Under the pieces are notes generated by a model. That model searched no databases, was not told where the DNA came from, and saw nothing but the letters and a program-made list of their open reading frames with translations. From positions 438,056 through 502,055 of the forward strand of contig MU006090.1 of NCBI GenBank assembly GCA_010093705.1: a DNA stretch of 64,000 nt, given 5' to 3'. The DNA comes from Patellaria atrata CBS 101060. Its lineage: Eukaryota; Ascomycota; Dothideomycetes; Patellariales; Patellariaceae. How positions within the stretch are numbered: position 1 is the stretch's first letter; each line of letters starts with the position of its first letter. This document shows positions 12,001 to 23,735 of the stretch, piece after piece. The translations under genes and the position numbers were made by a program.

Positions 12001-15000
12001 AAACAAAAGGGAACACAACAAGCTTATGCCGTGTATCGCTTTGGCCGTTTCGGTCACCAATGGTTGATATGAGTAAGGGTGCATGATATCAGAAAAGGAA
12101 AGGAAGAGGAAGGGGAAGTTTGACCTTGATGCGCGCGGATCTTCCTCCTAGGATCGCTCCCGTGCACAGGTCAAGTAACGGTATGGACCGGTATAAGGAA
12201 ATTACTAGTTTTGTACGTCAGGTGTGACACGTTTTTTAAGTGGAAGAAATGGTTGACCGGAACGTTCAACTGTTGGACGGATAATATCCTAATATTAATT
12301 GGACGTTTGTAATATTGCCCCAAATGCTGGCAAAAAAACCTCTACAGCCCACGGAAACGTCGGTTGAAGAACATCCTTCTGGCTCCTCGTAAGTCGCTAA
12401 ATCGCTGAGCCCACATGTTTCACGAGCCGCATGACGACAGGTTATGCCATTAGTCCCGTGCATGATTTGCTGAACGAAGTGGCCTGCCGTTTCGACAAGC
12501 TATCGCGTGGTCTCCTGACTCTGGCAGCAGACCAAGGCAGATTCGTTTTCCTTGATTTTTCCTGTGGAGGAACATCTGTGAACATAGGGTGAGAATCTCA
12601 ACTCATCGGATCCCACGCGCACCCCACATCTCACCCATCAAGCATTATCGAGCAAAATCCACAGTGGAGGCGACCGTGATGAAACACTAAGGTGAAAGCT
12701 CAGAGGCCAAGGTGTAGAAAGGAATTTCCAGCCGCGTTCTGGCGTCAGCCTGGCAACTCCCACTGCTTGGGACCGGGACGGTTTCACCAATGATAAGGAA
12801 CGGTCCGGTACCGAAGGATGATTAGGGCTTGTTTTTGGGTCGTTTCCGATATCCCGTACCATGATACTACCTCAACGATAGCCTATATTTTAAGAACATG
12901 TTTTTTATATTAGGCCGTCTATGTACGGGATGCCCGTTGTTGCGTGGTAGCAAGGAAGAACCGTAGAGCTAGAATGGAACTACGCGAGGAGCTTGGAAGC
13001 TTTGGCGTTCGCTCGGTTCAAGAAATACAATCTGCATCCCACCAGGGCGACCACCCATAATTCTAATTTCCACATGGCTGTTAGATATCGCTCTTTCAAA
13101 GCTCAGCATGCTGAGAGCTGGAGACCTTTTTGTTAAAATCTCTCTGCAAAGATTGGGGATGTTATATCTGCCTGATACTCATTTCCCGCTGGAGCTGCGA
13201 ATGTTCGATAAGGCGACGGGGTTTTCACGTCATCTTCTCAGGCCTCAGGTACAGCACGACCTCATCATCGGGCCGCCATCGTCAAGCTGAGGAGAGAAAA
13301 GCGGAGGCGGTCAGACTGGGTCTTCTTCCTTTTCCAACCATAGACCCGCTGTGGCCGATCGTTCACCCGCTCTCTTCGCCCCAAGCGCCGGACCATCACC
13401 CTTTTGGAGAAGCTGGAGCGATACCTGCTGTATTGACCAATATTATTTGACCAGTTTCTGTCATGCTGTAAGTGGTGATGAAAGAGCACTGTATGTTGAG
13501 CTCCTGAGCTGTCTGTCATTATGTCAATTGAACAATAGATGAGAGCTAACTGAGAAATAGACGCAATATTACCTACACCGTACTATGAGATCATCAAGAT
13601 CTTACAGTTTTCTTAGTTGCAGACTTTGCAAGAACGGAGAAACCCATGTAGGTCTGTACTGTAACTATCATTCCCCAGAAAACGTTTGGCAGTACTGACC
13701 CCCAATCACCAAAGCGGGGGCTTATTGTGTCTCGGTGGCTTGGGCCATCGACTCAAGATATGGTGTGTGAAATCTTTATGAGCATTCTGAAGTAAGGTTT
13801 GCAGGTGCCACACTGCCCTTCCATCGTTTACGATAATAACTTGTACAGTAAGATGAGTGAAGAAAGAGCGTCCCCTTTATCTCATCGTTGCATATGTTGG
13901 ATCCCAGCCCAATTTTTTAGAGCAGCCTGAAACCATGTTGCGACCCTGTCGCCCAACCTAGTACTTATATTGAGGTTTTGAGACATCATGGGTAGGAAGC
14001 GAATCGTCTAATGATGGTACTGGCATCGTCTTAGAGGATTCGTCGCAAGACTTCCCTAACATGACTTTTTCAGGGCATCTGATAAGGGAGAAGGTCGTGC
14101 CGTTTCTGACTCCGGAAACTCTTCCAGTGGTTGAATGTTGGCGGCGCTCCCAGGAGACTGGTTCAATGAAGTTTTCGAACAGCCTATATGTACTCTCAGG
14201 TAATACAGCTCAATAAGATGTCGCGAGTCGTTCGCCATTTTGCCCGAGCCTCGAGACAAATAAAATTGTTTGCAGATTCTGATCTTTATCGTCGATGATC
14301 GTTGTAAGGTAAGATGAAGTAGCCGAGAGACCAATGGGATTTGTCCCTCTGATTATCAGTATAAGCTTATTAGTCTGTTCTAATGTCTCTGCCTTATTAT
14401 GACGGCAGACATAACGCACGAAAGCCCTATTACCAAAATAAACAGATTGTGATTGGTCAGTTTTGCTTTAATCTGTGATGGAAAGGAGGCTTGATCCCAG
14501 TGTGAAAGGATCATATGCGATGAAAAGGGGAAAAGAATTGCAATTGACAAATCATCTGCTGACTACTCGCGACATTTTTAAAATAAAAGATAGTATGCCA
14601 TCTCGAAACGCGTGTTCTGATATTGTTTACTTGTTACTATGTTCCGCGGCGTAGTGTTTAAACAGCACAGACAAGGTACTTCTTGAACATCATCCGTGAT
14701 CTCACCGGTATTTGAATGGTATAAACTGAGATCCAATGGAAAGGGGTCTGAGATGATTGATCAGCATCGACATTGTTGAATCCTCAAACCGAACGAATCC
14801 CCTTGATGGTGCTAGAAAGGAACTGAAAGAAATGAAGCATGCTCTCAACGGTACAACAAGAGATGAAGCAGAAGGAGGATGGAGGATTCCCAGATACTAC
14901 GTTGAACAGACAGGACTATAGTGAGACGTGACCCAGCACTATGCATCCAGCTCGGAGCATGAGCTGTCGGAGAACAGAACAGTCATGCCAGACCTTCACC

Positions 15001-15069
15001 TGCCACATCATTGCAGCAGAAGTTGAAGTTTAGAACTGTTTGTAATAAGAGATCTCACGATCTGGGAGG
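9061..15069. other. 6-kb region without recognisable genes
   Basis: Open frames here are at most about 180 codons and show no domain, signal peptide with following ORF, or consistent intron chain. The longest are 9312-9857 minus and 10245-10775 plus. The composition is not strongly AT-rich, so heavy RIP decay is not obvious. A GA-rich stretch at about 10958-10992 is low complexity. It may hold regulatory DNA, noncoding RNA or very old decayed sequence. Confidence 0.5.
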
Positions 15070-16802
15070 TCACGAATCGTCACCGTTAATATCATCCGTA
15101 TCTAGCCAGCCTCGACACATTTGAACGGCTCGACCCCATTTCTTAAACATCTTGTCGCCCTCTGCTTTCAAAACGTTCGGTTCAAATACTGTACGACCTT
15201 TCTGGTTAATCTCTTTCAGTTCATCGAATTCTTTCCAGATGTTCATAGCAAAGCCAGCGGCTATTGCTGCTCCTAAAGCGGTCGTTTCTCGCATAGCAGG
15301 CCTGTCGACGGGGATGCCGATAATATTTGCTTGGGTCTATACGTGGTGGCAATGTCAACCAAAATTCTCACCGAGAAACTCGAAAAAAAGCAGGTTCCAT
15401 TGAAAGCCGACTTACCTGCATACATAGATCAGAGTTAGTCATACCGCCGTCCACAGCAAGGGATTCGAGTTTGTGGCCACTGTCTGCTTCCATCGCATCT
15501 AAGATTGCTCTGGTTTGATAACAGGTTGCCTCCAGAGTTGCCCTCGCGATGTGGCCCCGCTCAGTGAATTGAGTAATTCCAAATATTGTACCTTCCGCGT
15601 CGTCAATCCAATAGGGAGCGAATAAGCCACTAAATGCAGTGACGAAATAGCACCCTCCATTATCATTAACCGTGCCTGCAAGTTCGCTGATCTGGTGAGA
15701 TTCAGAAGCGAAGCCTAAGTTGTTAGTCAAAAACTTAACGCCGCTGCCTGCTACGGCAATGCTACCCTCGAGGGCATATACGGGTTTTCGTTGACCACCA
15801 AAGTCATATGCGACTGTAGCGAGCAAGCCATGAGTGGATACTACAGGTTTCTCTCCCACATTGTACAGTAGAAAGCATCCGGTTCCGTAGGTATTCTTTG
15901 CGCTACCAGGTGTGAAACCTTGCTGACCGACCAAAGCAGCGGATTGATCTCCTAAACAACCTGCAATTCTTACGCCTTTCAGTATACCCGATGCGATTTC
16001 TCCATACGCGTTAGAGGATGATCCAGGAACAATTTTGGGAAGACGGATTTTGTTCTTATCGATTTCGAAAAAGTCGAGTAATGTGTCATCGTACTGGAGT
16101 TTATCGAGGTTCATGAACATCGTTCGTGACGCGTTTGTGGAATCTGTCACATATAAATCTTTTGCTTTTCCACCATTTAGATGGTATAGTAACCAAGTAT
16201 CGACGGTCCCAAATGCCAAACGGCCTTCCTCGTAAGCCTTCTTAACGGAATCGACGTGTCGAAGCAACCACATAAGCTTGACAGATGAAGGGTACGTGGA
16301 TAATGGTAGGCCGCATAGCTTTTGTAACTGATCAGCTCCTTTTCTTTCCTTGAGCTCTCTTACTAGTTTATGTGTTCGAGTGTCTGGCCACGCGATGGCA
16401 TTATGAAGTGGCTCGCCAGTTTCTGTGTCCCACACAACTGTTGTTTCCCGTTGGGTTGTAAGTCCGATTGTCTTGAGATCTGACAACTCGTGGCCCTGAT
16501 CCAGATATTCCTTGGTAGCTTTCTCAATACATTCAGTAACGGAACTGACGAGCTCGTTTGCATCATGCTCGTGCCACCTACATATTGACTGTCAGTTAGG
16601 GGAAAATACCTCGTGATGGAGGGGACATTCACCCTGATTTAGGATATTTCTGATCGAACTCGATTTGGTGTTGGGCTATGATGCTTCCAATGCCGTCAAA
16701 AATGAGAAAACGCGAGCTTGTTGTACCGCAATCAACAGCTCCAATGAAAAACTTCTTGAGTTTCTTCTCATCTAGATGAACCTGGGATCCTTCGTCCGCC
16801 AT
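15070..16802 (-). CDS. GUT1: Glycerol kinase (FGGY family)
   Basis: Three exons (16802-16633, 16577-15416, 15336-15070; introns of 55 and 79 nt) give 532 residues, the usual size for fungal glycerol kinase. The enzyme phosphorylates glycerol with ATP to glycerol-3-phosphate, the first step of glycerol use. Visible motifs: the N-terminal phosphate loop [12 protein letters not shown] (about residues 21-32; most relatives have GIDQGTTS), GWHEHD restored exactly across intron 1, [14 protein letters not shown] with the substrate arginine-glutamate pair, the FGGY signature region [13 protein letters not shown], and the C-terminal [12 protein letters not shown]. The start at 16802 gives a short hydrophilic leader typical of the family. 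The protein appears whole. Glucose repression is common for this gene in fungi but was not read from the sequence here. Confidence 0.96.
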
Positions 16803-17668
16803 CGGTACCTGTCTTCGCTGAAGGAAGTATTGTTTAAGCGTCTATTATATTCAGTGAGATAGCTTATATTCGTGAAAACCATCCGCTCTCTAGTACACGG
16901 ATGAGGATGGTACTGTACTCAGGTGTGACGATAGACTGCAGATGGATGAAGACCGAGCGCTATACGGACAGGTGCTTCAGCTACGACTTAGAATCTCGTG
17001 AGATTATATGTGCAACTGAGGAATGATTTCTTACTTAGGTTGACCTCTTTGCAAGTTCAGTTCGCATATCGTTTGAATGCTATGGTGGGGTGTAGCTGGG
17101 CAGCGGGGATGCAGGCCATTTGTCGTCATTGTACCTTTCCTAACAGTAACAATGGGGAACCGTGTGGCTGTCTGGAGAAGTTGGTGCTGATCACCGTGGA
17201 ACCAAAAGTGCTTCTGTCGTTCGTTCGTTTGCATGCGGAAATTCTTCCGTGCCGTGAATTTAGTAAATATTGTAGGACAGGAATAGGAATCCCAGAAGAA
17301 TGACGATCGATCCTCGGGGCATATGCTCAAAAAAAAAAAGTTAAAGATTCAATGCTGATGCTTCTTTCATCACGCCGATAATGTTGACATAGAAGTAGGA
17401 CTTCTATAGACCATTGTTACACTATTCGTAGAGCATTGAGTGAAAGGTTGTTTTATGAACATCAGAGTAAGATTCCTATTGAATAGTGACGATGCAACAA
17501 TGTAAAGTAAGCCCTGCTCTCCGGAAATAAGTTGTAAAAAGGGACAAAGTCTTCCCGAAACAGACATTGATATCTCACAGTAGCCTAAAACGATCAGCGA
17601 CAACTCTCGAGATGTAGTAGGATTCGCATATTTCTCCTAAAAATTACTTCCACCATCATGGATGACCC
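16803..17668. other. Intergenic region upstream of glycerol kinase
   Basis: Holds the upstream region of the glycerol kinase gene and the 3' flank of the DUF3429-like gene, both on the minus strand. There is a short A tract near 17329-17339. No gene-like structure is seen. Confidence 0.5.
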
Positions 17669-17870
17669 TCACTCCTTTCCGTCACCATCGTCACCTTTCT
17701 TCTCATCCTTTCCATCACCATCCTCACTTTCATCCTCTTCCTTCTTATCCTCATCATCGCTCTTATCCTTTTCCTTCTCACCCCCATCAGCGCTTTCGTG
17801 CTCCTCCTTTCCATCGCTATCCTCACTGTCCTTCTCCTCCTTTCCTTCGTCTTCATCTTGAACTTCTTCC
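17669..17870. repeat. Low-complexity pyrimidine-rich coding tract (acidic tail)
   Basis: Irregular TCC, TCA and CTT triplets dominate on the plus strand. On the minus strand they read as Asp/Glu/Lys/Gly codons of the preceding protein's tail. Such tracts change length easily. Confidence 0.7.
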
Positions 17871-19031
17871 TCATCGGCTCCAGTGGCCCCTTTGGCGCGC
17901 GACTCTAGTTGTCTCTTGGCATCAATCGCCTCCTCCGCTTCTCCAAGTTCCTCCGTTGCAATATCCCCCTTGAACCGCACAGCTCTTTCGTTCATATTTG
18001 GTACAGTTTTGTTATCATAGGAAATTTCACCCCTTCCAATCAAGCTGAGAATGATACTGGCCCCAACGATAAGAGTGAGTACGAAACGGTAAGTTCCATA
18101 CCAACCTGGGGTCCAACCGCGTACAGTTGCTCGAGTGTCTGCGTAATAAAGAAAATTAAACGCAAAGAACTGGGCGATAAGCGCTGTCGTGGCGGGAAGA
18201 AGTAGAGTCGGCCACGCAACAGCTGGTGCTACCACTCCTATCATGAACCTCTTGTAACCATGGGTGCCTCCGTAACTAGCAAACTCCAATCCCCAGTGTA
18301 TTGCTCCTAGAAAAGATAGGATCTACCACATTTTAGCTTGTATACTCTTTTGATCCAATGTGCTCCACTAACCACAGCCCCATAGCCTATCTGGAGTGGT
18401 TCGAGGATGCTGAGTAGGTATTCCGCGGTTTCCTGCGTCATGAAGTAACCAGTCCCATGGGTAACGTTGGAATTTATCTCAGTCGCAAGGTAAACAGTAG
18501 ATAAGGACGTGCCTAGATATGGTAGGACGCCGGCTAAGCCGATATAAAACGTCTCTCGTGGCACATCCTTCAAGCTAAACGTGTCTTTGACAGTTTCCTA
18601 GGTCAACAATCAATTAGACTCGCGGGGAAGCTTCAAAATGAATGACAATTTGATCTTACGATCTCTCCCCTGATGCCCTTCATGGTATTCGTGTCATTCT
18701 TCGAATTTGGCTCGGCCACTTCGCCAAAGACAGGATGGGTGCTGGATGTACTTGACACTAGCTCCGGATGCGGTTCTAGAGGCTTTTTACTCAATTCCTT
18801 TTCTTCTTTTATATTTGGTTTATCCCAAGTCTGTGCTTGCCGTCGAAGAATGGTTGTGATAGGCTTTCTAGTAGCAAATGTGATTTGCTGCGGACGTCTA
18901 GAGCTCCATGTGCAGAGCTGTGACGCTCGTTGCGCTCCTGATAGAGGGGCTATGAAGGCATGTCGTGATGCTTGAGATGGTCTATTGTTTAAGGATCGGA
19001 GTAACGCTCGGGATGCTTCAGAGCGAAACAT
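17669..19031 (-). CDS. Mitochondrial DUF3429/TMEM69-like inner-membrane protein with acidic C-terminal tail
   Basis: Exons 19031-18660, 18597-18373 and 18322-17669 (introns of 62 and 50 nt, all phase 0) encode 416 residues. The first 65 residues are rich in Arg, Ser and Ala with almost no acids, as in a mitochondrial presequence. The central part (about 130-300) has several membrane segments with the family-typical phrases YIGLAGVLPYLGTSLSTVYL, LSFLGAIHWGLEFASYGG and PGWYGTYRFVLT. Relatives (human TMEM69, fungal DUF3429 proteins) are mitochondrial membrane proteins of poorly defined function. The last roughly 80 residues are almost entirely Asp, Glu, Lys, Ser and Gly and come from a simple TCC/TCA-rich DNA tract at 17669-17870. 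This tail is unusual for the family and probably lineage-specific. Confidence 0.85.
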
Positions 19032-20145
19032 GGTCGCAGGGTTGAGCGTGTATAGTTCGAAGCTATGAGGGTATCAAGATCCAACGAATGCCAGGCGCCC
19101 AATTGGAACGACAGTCACTACCAGTAGGAGTTACCGTCGCTACGTAGCTTCAATCGCAGGCGAGGAGTGATAGTATGTACAAAGAGATGTTGGTTTGCAA
19201 GCTTGTGGTCGAGTTTTGAGGTTCGGAAGCTGGCGTCCACGGCATGCTTGATCTGGGAGGCAGTGGGAGCTCCTCAGGGGTGCACAGACCATGAATACAA
19301 TGTTTGTACGTCACAGCCCGGTTATACAATGCGCTTATCGGGCCGGAATGGAGAACCTGGGCGGACATGCGGAGTGACCAAGCAAACAAACAGTGCAAAC
19401 ATTACATAAAGTCATAATGGAACTGTACTGAGGTGTACCTACACGTGCTACAGTACCTTAACAGACTCCTCGGCTCTTACCTTCTTGTGAGGTAGATTAA
19501 AAGATTACACAGCATGAATTTAATGAACATTAATGTCGACAGCGATATCAGGGATAGAAAAGAGAAAGGTACTGATAGCAAAAGAAGACCTGAGCTGAGG
19601 CATGTGTTATTGACTCATCACTACTTTACCGGACCTTATGAGATAGGCAGACACGGCTTGTGGAAGGGTGCGTCAAACTGCATGGAATATCAAAAATTAC
19701 AGACCTGTGCTCCCTAAGCACCTATCAAAGATGGCATATGCTAGGGAGTATCTTTTGAACTTCCTACACTTTCTCTGAATTCTATGAAAATAACTCGAAA
19801 CGTACAAAGTATAGAGGAAGAGATGTCGCTTTGGTGGAATGGAAGAGTTGAAACGGAAGCGCGGGGCTGGAGCTGTGGCTGGAGCATTGACCAAACCTAA
19901 TTCGGTTGTGGAAGCACGGATACCACGTCTTCTAAGCGGGGCAAAACATCTCACAACTTCCATAGAAGAAATGGTGAGAATATCGAGAAATGCAACGAAT
20001 GAACTGGATTCTACATCGTAAAATGGTTTCTCAAAGGCGGAAGTATGCAGTGTATTCCTGAAAGTACTAGTAAAAGTTTGCCCGAAAATTTTAACGGTTT
20101 GGGAAGGTCCTGGAAGCCTGTGGTTGCTGAGAGGTCAACCTAATG

Positions 20146-20158
20146 GAAACTTCTCGAA
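20146..20158 (+). promoter_or_regulatory. Three-unit heat-shock element upstream of Hsp70
   Basis: GAAacTTCtcGAA is a perfect alternating array of three nGAAn units, the minimum high-affinity site for the trimeric heat-shock factor Hsf1. It lies about 240 bp before the Hsp70 start codon. The match is seen directly; binding is inferred from the known consensus. Confidence 0.75.
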
Positions 20159-20261
20159 GAATCTAAACAGTGATTCATTTTTTTGCACACACAGCACGGC
20201 CCCACGTAGAAAGCTCATAAAGTCCGTCCGCTGCCTCTCTCTCTGCTTTCCTCCTACATCT

Positions 20262-20269
20262 GAAAATTC
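20262..20269 (+). promoter_or_regulatory. Two-unit heat-shock element
   Basis: GAAaaTTC, a perfect two-unit inverted heat-shock motif about 130 bp upstream of the Hsp70 start codon. Alone it would be weak; next to the three-unit site it fits cooperative Hsf1 binding. Confidence 0.5.
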
Positions 20270-20332
20270 TTTGGTAAACAGTAATCCAACACTACTGTAA
20301 CGATCTAACGACCTTTTCCTTTCCTACCTACC

Positions 20333-20340
20333 GAAAGTTC
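20333..20340 (+). promoter_or_regulatory. Two-unit heat-shock element near the transcription start
   Basis: GAAagTTC, a two-unit inverted motif about 60 bp before the start codon, possibly within the 5' leader. It may be chance. Confidence 0.35.
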
Positions 20341-20398
20341 TTCTAATTTCCCACCTCATACTACCAACCTACCCACCGAACACACAACCACAACAAAC

Positions 20399-22351
20399 AT
20401 GACGGCAATTGGTATTGATTTGGGTACCACATACTCATGTGTGGGTATCTTTAGGGATGACCGAATTGAAATCATTGCCAATGACCAGGGCAACCGGACC
20501 ACACCCTCGTTCGTCGCCTTCACAGATACTGAACGTCTCATCGGTGACTCTGCGAAGAATCAAGTCGCTATGAACCCAATCAACACAGTCTTCGATGCGA
20601 AGCGTCTGATCGGTCGGAAGTTCGCGGATGCTGAAGTGCAAGCAGATATGAAGCACTTCCCGTTCAAGGTTGTCGACAAGGGCGGCAAGCCAGTCATCGA
20701 GGTTGAGTTCAAGGGAGAGACCAAGAACTTCACACCCGAGGAGATCTCATCAATGGTTCTTACCAAGATGAGGGAAACTGCAGAATCATACCTTGGTGGC
20801 ACCGTTAACAACGCTGTCATCACCGTTCCAGCATACTTCAACGACTCTCAACGTCAAGCTACCAAAGACGCCGGTCTCATTGCAGGTCTTAACGTCCTTC
20901 GTATCATCAACGAACCTACCGCTGCTGCTATCGCTTACGGTCTTGATAAGAAGACTACTGGCGAACGCAATGTGCTCATCTTCGATCTCGGTGGTGGTAC
21001 TTTCGATGTCTCCCTTTTGACCATTGAGGAAGGTATTTTCGAGGTCAAGTCCACCGCTGGTGATACTCATCTTGGTGGTGAAGACTTCGACAACCGTCTT
21101 GTAAACCACTTCGTCAACGAATTCAAGCGCAAGCACAAGAAGGATCTCACAACCAACGCTCGTGCTCTCCGTCGTCTCCGCACTGCTTGCGAACGTGCTA
21201 AGCGCACCCTTTCCTCATCCGCTCAAACATCCATTGAGATCGACTCCCTCTATGAAGGTATCGATTTCTACACATCCATCACCCGTGCTCGTTTTGAGGA
21301 GCTCTGCCAGGATCTCTTCCGTTCCACTATGGAACCCGTCGAGCGTGTCCTTCGTGATGCAAAGATCGACAAGGCATCAGTCCACGAGATCGTCCTCGTC
21401 GGTGGCTCTACCCGTATTCCCAAGATCCAAAAGATGGTCTCCGACTTCTTCAACGGCAAGGAACCCAACAAGTCCATCAATCCCGACGAGGCTGTTGCAT
21501 ACGGTGCTGCTGTCCAAGCTGCTATCCTCAGCGGTGATACCAGCTCCAAGTCCACCAATGAGATTCTTCTACTCGACGTTTCGCCGCTTTCCCTCGGTAT
21601 CGAAACTGCTGGTGGTGTCATGACCGCCCTCATTAAGCGCAACACTACCATTCCTACCAAGAAGTCAGAGGTCTTCTCCACATTCTCCGACAACCAACCA
21701 GGTGTGCTCATTCAAGTCTTCGAAGGTGAGCGTGCCCGCACCAAGGACAACAACCTGCTTGGTAAGTTCGAGCTTACCGGTATTCCCCCTGCACCACGTG
21801 GTGTTCCACAAATTGAAGTCACCTTCGATGTTGACGCCAATGGTATCATGAACGTCTCAGCTCTTGAGAAGGGTACCGGCAAGACGAACAAGATTGTTAT
21901 TACTAACGACAAGGGTCGTCTATCCAAGGAGGAGATCGAGCGCATGTTAGCTGAGGCTGAGAAGTACAAGGCTGAAGATGAGGCCGAAGCATCAAGAATC
22001 TCCGCCAAGAACGCTCTTGAGAGCTACGCCTACTCACTCCGCAACACTCTCTCCGACTCCAAGGTTGATGAGAAGCTCGATGCTGGTGATAAGGAGAAAC
22101 TCAAGACTGAGATCGACAAGACTGTCTCATGGCTTGACGACAACCAGACTGCCACCAAGGATGAGTATGAAGACCAACAGAAGGCTCTCGAGGCTGTTGC
22201 CAACCCCATCATGATGAAGTTCTACGGTGCCGGTGGTGAGGGTGGTATGCCCGGCGGTATGCCCGGCGGTGGCTTCCCTGGTGCCGGTGGTCCAGGTGGC
22301 GCTCCCGGTGCTGGTCATGATGACGGTCCGACCGTTGAGGAGGTCGACTAA
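20399..22351 (+). CDS. SSA1: Cytosolic Hsp70 chaperone, SSA type
   Basis: A single exon of 650 codons. It starts [16 protein letters not shown] (ATPase phosphate loop 1). [12 protein letters not shown] (phosphate loop 2) and [14 protein letters not shown] (adenosine motif) follow, then the substrate-binding domain, a Gly-Pro-Met-rich linker ([10 protein letters not shown]) and the terminal EEVD that docks TPR co-chaperones and marks cytosolic members. There is no signal peptide or HDEL, so it is neither BiP nor mitochondrial Hsp70. It folds nascent and stress-damaged proteins with Hsp40, nucleotide-exchange factors and Hsp90. Most neighbours here are spliced but this gene has no intron, which would let it be expressed while splicing is blocked by heat; that link is inference. 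The Ser, Pro and Leu codons look biased, as expected for high expression. Confidence 0.97.
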   Translation: MTAIGIDLGTTYSCVGIFRDDRIEIIANDQGNRTTPSFVAFTDTERLIGDSAKNQVAMNPINTVFDAKRLIGRKFADAEVQADMKHFPFKVVDKGGKPVIEVEFKGETKNFTPEEISSMVLTKMRETAESYLGGTVNNAVITVPAYFNDSQRQATKDAGLIAGLNVLRIINEPTAAAIAYGLDKKTTGERNVLIFDLGGGTFDVSLLTIEEGIFEVKSTAGDTHLGGEDFDNRLVNHFVNEFKRKHKKDLTTNARALRRLRTACERAKRTLSSSAQTSIEIDSLYEGIDFYTSITRARFEELCQDLFRSTMEPVERVLRDAKIDKASVHEIVLVGGSTRIPKIQKMVSDFFNGKEPNKSINPDEAVAYGAAVQAAILSGDTSSKSTNEILLLDVSPLSLGIETAGGVMTALIKRNTTIPTKKSEVFSTFSDNQPGVLIQVFEGERARTKDNNLLGKFELTGIPPAPRGVPQIEVTFDVDANGIMNVSALEKGTGKTNKIVITNDKGRLSKEEIERMLAEAEKYKAEDEAEASRISAKNALESYAYSLRNTLSDSKVDEKLDAGDKEKLKTEIDKTVSWLDDNQTATKDEYEDQQKALEAVANPIMMKFYGAGGEGGMPGGMPGGGFPGAGGPGGAPGAGHDDGPTVEEVD

Positions 22352-22958
22352 GCGACTTACAGCTTGTTGTTTCTTAGGGTTTCTTCTAGCATAGATTCCA
22401 AGTTCTGATGTGCGATTGGGCGGGATTGGAGTTCTGATGGTTTCAACTGTAGAGGCCGGCTTCTGTTTTCTTGCGATGTTGCATCTGATTTTTCACTGCC
22501 TACCATTGGGAATGGCTTTTACGAATCATGATAAAATGGTGGATTCATGGGTTGCATGTAATTAAAAGCTCCGGAAGAGAGCGGTGCAATGCGAATTTCA
22601 AGTTCAAAATAATCTTTGTGCGTTGCGTGAGTAACTTTGTTATTGTCGATTGATTGAAAGAAACAACCGAAGGAACTCATGGATTGGTTGATTGATCGTT
22701 CGCATTGATGTAGTCTTGAGCAATATCTTAGGGATAAATCGTACAAGTACCCTACATCGTCCCCTAAGTTTGAAGTTCTAAATTGGTATATACAATCCAC
22801 TGTATCAACTTTATACATCCCTGTTCGATTCTGATCCATACTGCACACACAGACGATGTGCTTACGACCTTGATCATGAACGATTCCTACCCTTATCTTA
22901 GGGCGTTAAAGACCACATTGGCTCTCATACTATTCCAAATTTCACATCTCCAACACCA
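22352..22958. other. Convergent 3' flanks of Hsp70 and the Emi1-like gene
   Basis: About 600 bp holding the 3' untranslated region of Hsp70 and the downstream flank of the opposite gene. No further gene is seen. Confidence 0.5.
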
Positions 22959-23735
22959 TCACCTAAGCTCCCCTTTATCCATCTGCTCCATCACCGTCAT
23001 GACATCCTCCACAGTCCGTTCCCCCAAGCCCTCCCTCCCTAAAGCCTCCCTAACCGCGCCCGTACCCTCCGCCCCAACCTCCTTAACCACCCTCCCCACC
23101 ACCACCCCATCTAGATCCGGATCCCTCGCAAAAGCGCCCTCCATCCTCTCCCGTCTCGGCTCCCATACATCCTCGCTCGTGGCCCCCATCCTCATCCTCG
23201 CGGCCTTCTTCCGGTAATGGTCTCGTATCAGTGCCGCCTTTTCGTGCTCCGGGAGCGACTTAGTCCGCATGCAGAACCAGAAGTCGGACCAGTGCTCCGA
23301 GCAGGAGCGAAAGGAGCCGTGCCGGTAGACGGAAGCGAATTGGCCGCCGAGGGATTGGCAGTGGTAAGCGTTGTCGAAGAGGTTGCGGCAGGAGAGGGTG
23401 GTGGGGTAGAGGGACGATTCGTAGGCGGGGTTCGTGGTGGAGGAGGATGGGGAGAGGAGAGAGGTTTTGATGTCGGAGGCGGATGTGAGACCGGTTCGGG
23501 AGGAGGCTTTGGGGGATTTGGAGGGCGTGGTTAGAGAGTCGAGGAAGGCTTGGAGTTCGGCGTCGGCGATTTCGTCGCGGGTGAGGGGTTTGCTTGAGGG
23601 AGCAGGTGGGGGAGTGGGTTTGTCGTTCACATCGTGGGTGTAGGAAGGGATCTCGGATGGGATCGGTTGCGGTTCTGAGGGAGAGGAGGAGTTTTGAGTG
23701 GGAGTTTGGGGGTCGGAGGACCACCACCATCCCAT
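22959..23735 (-). CDS. EMI1: Emi1-like (DUF3128) twin-CX9C protein
   Basis: A single exon of 258 codons. Residues 1 to about 110 are Pro/Ser-rich and disordered. The conserved core reads CRNLFDNAYHC, an 18-residue loop, then CSEHWSDFWFC: two CX9C pairs in the pattern of coiled-coil-helix proteins folded by Mia40 in the mitochondrial intermembrane space. DUF3128 includes yeast Emi1, needed for early meiotic gene induction and linked to mitochondria. The basic helix after the core and an acidic-basic C-terminal extension of about 60 residues (rich in Val, Gly and Glu) are less conserved. Function is inferred from family; the cysteine pattern is seen directly. The start was chosen as the only upstream ATG that keeps the frame. 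Confidence 0.82.
   Translation of the reverse strand: MGWWWSSDPQTPTQNSSSPSEPQPIPSEIPSYTHDVNDKPTPPPAPSSKPLTRDEIADAELQAFLDSLTTPSKSPKASSRTGLTSASDIKTSLLSPSSSTTNPAYESSLYPTTLSCRNLFDNAYHCQSLGGQFASVYRHGSFRSCSEHWSDFWFCMRTKSLPEHEKAALIRDHYRKKAARMRMGATSEDVWEPRRERMEGAFARDPDLDGVVVGRVVKEVGAEGTGAVREALGREGLGERTVEDVMTVMEQMDKGELR

Larger units (their letters stand above)
19032..20398. promoter_or_regulatory. Divergent intergenic region between the DUF3429 protein and Hsp70
   Basis: About 1.4 kb between head-to-head genes. The part within 260 bp of the Hsp70 start carries several heat-shock elements (listed separately) and a CT/CA-rich stretch typical of highly expressed fungal promoters. No separate gene is supported. 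Confidence 0.6.

Noticed and set aside
23217-23534. Gly/Glu/Val-rich plus-strand frame opposite the Emi1-like gene
   Set aside because: It is the antisense shadow of the twin-CX9C coding sequence.
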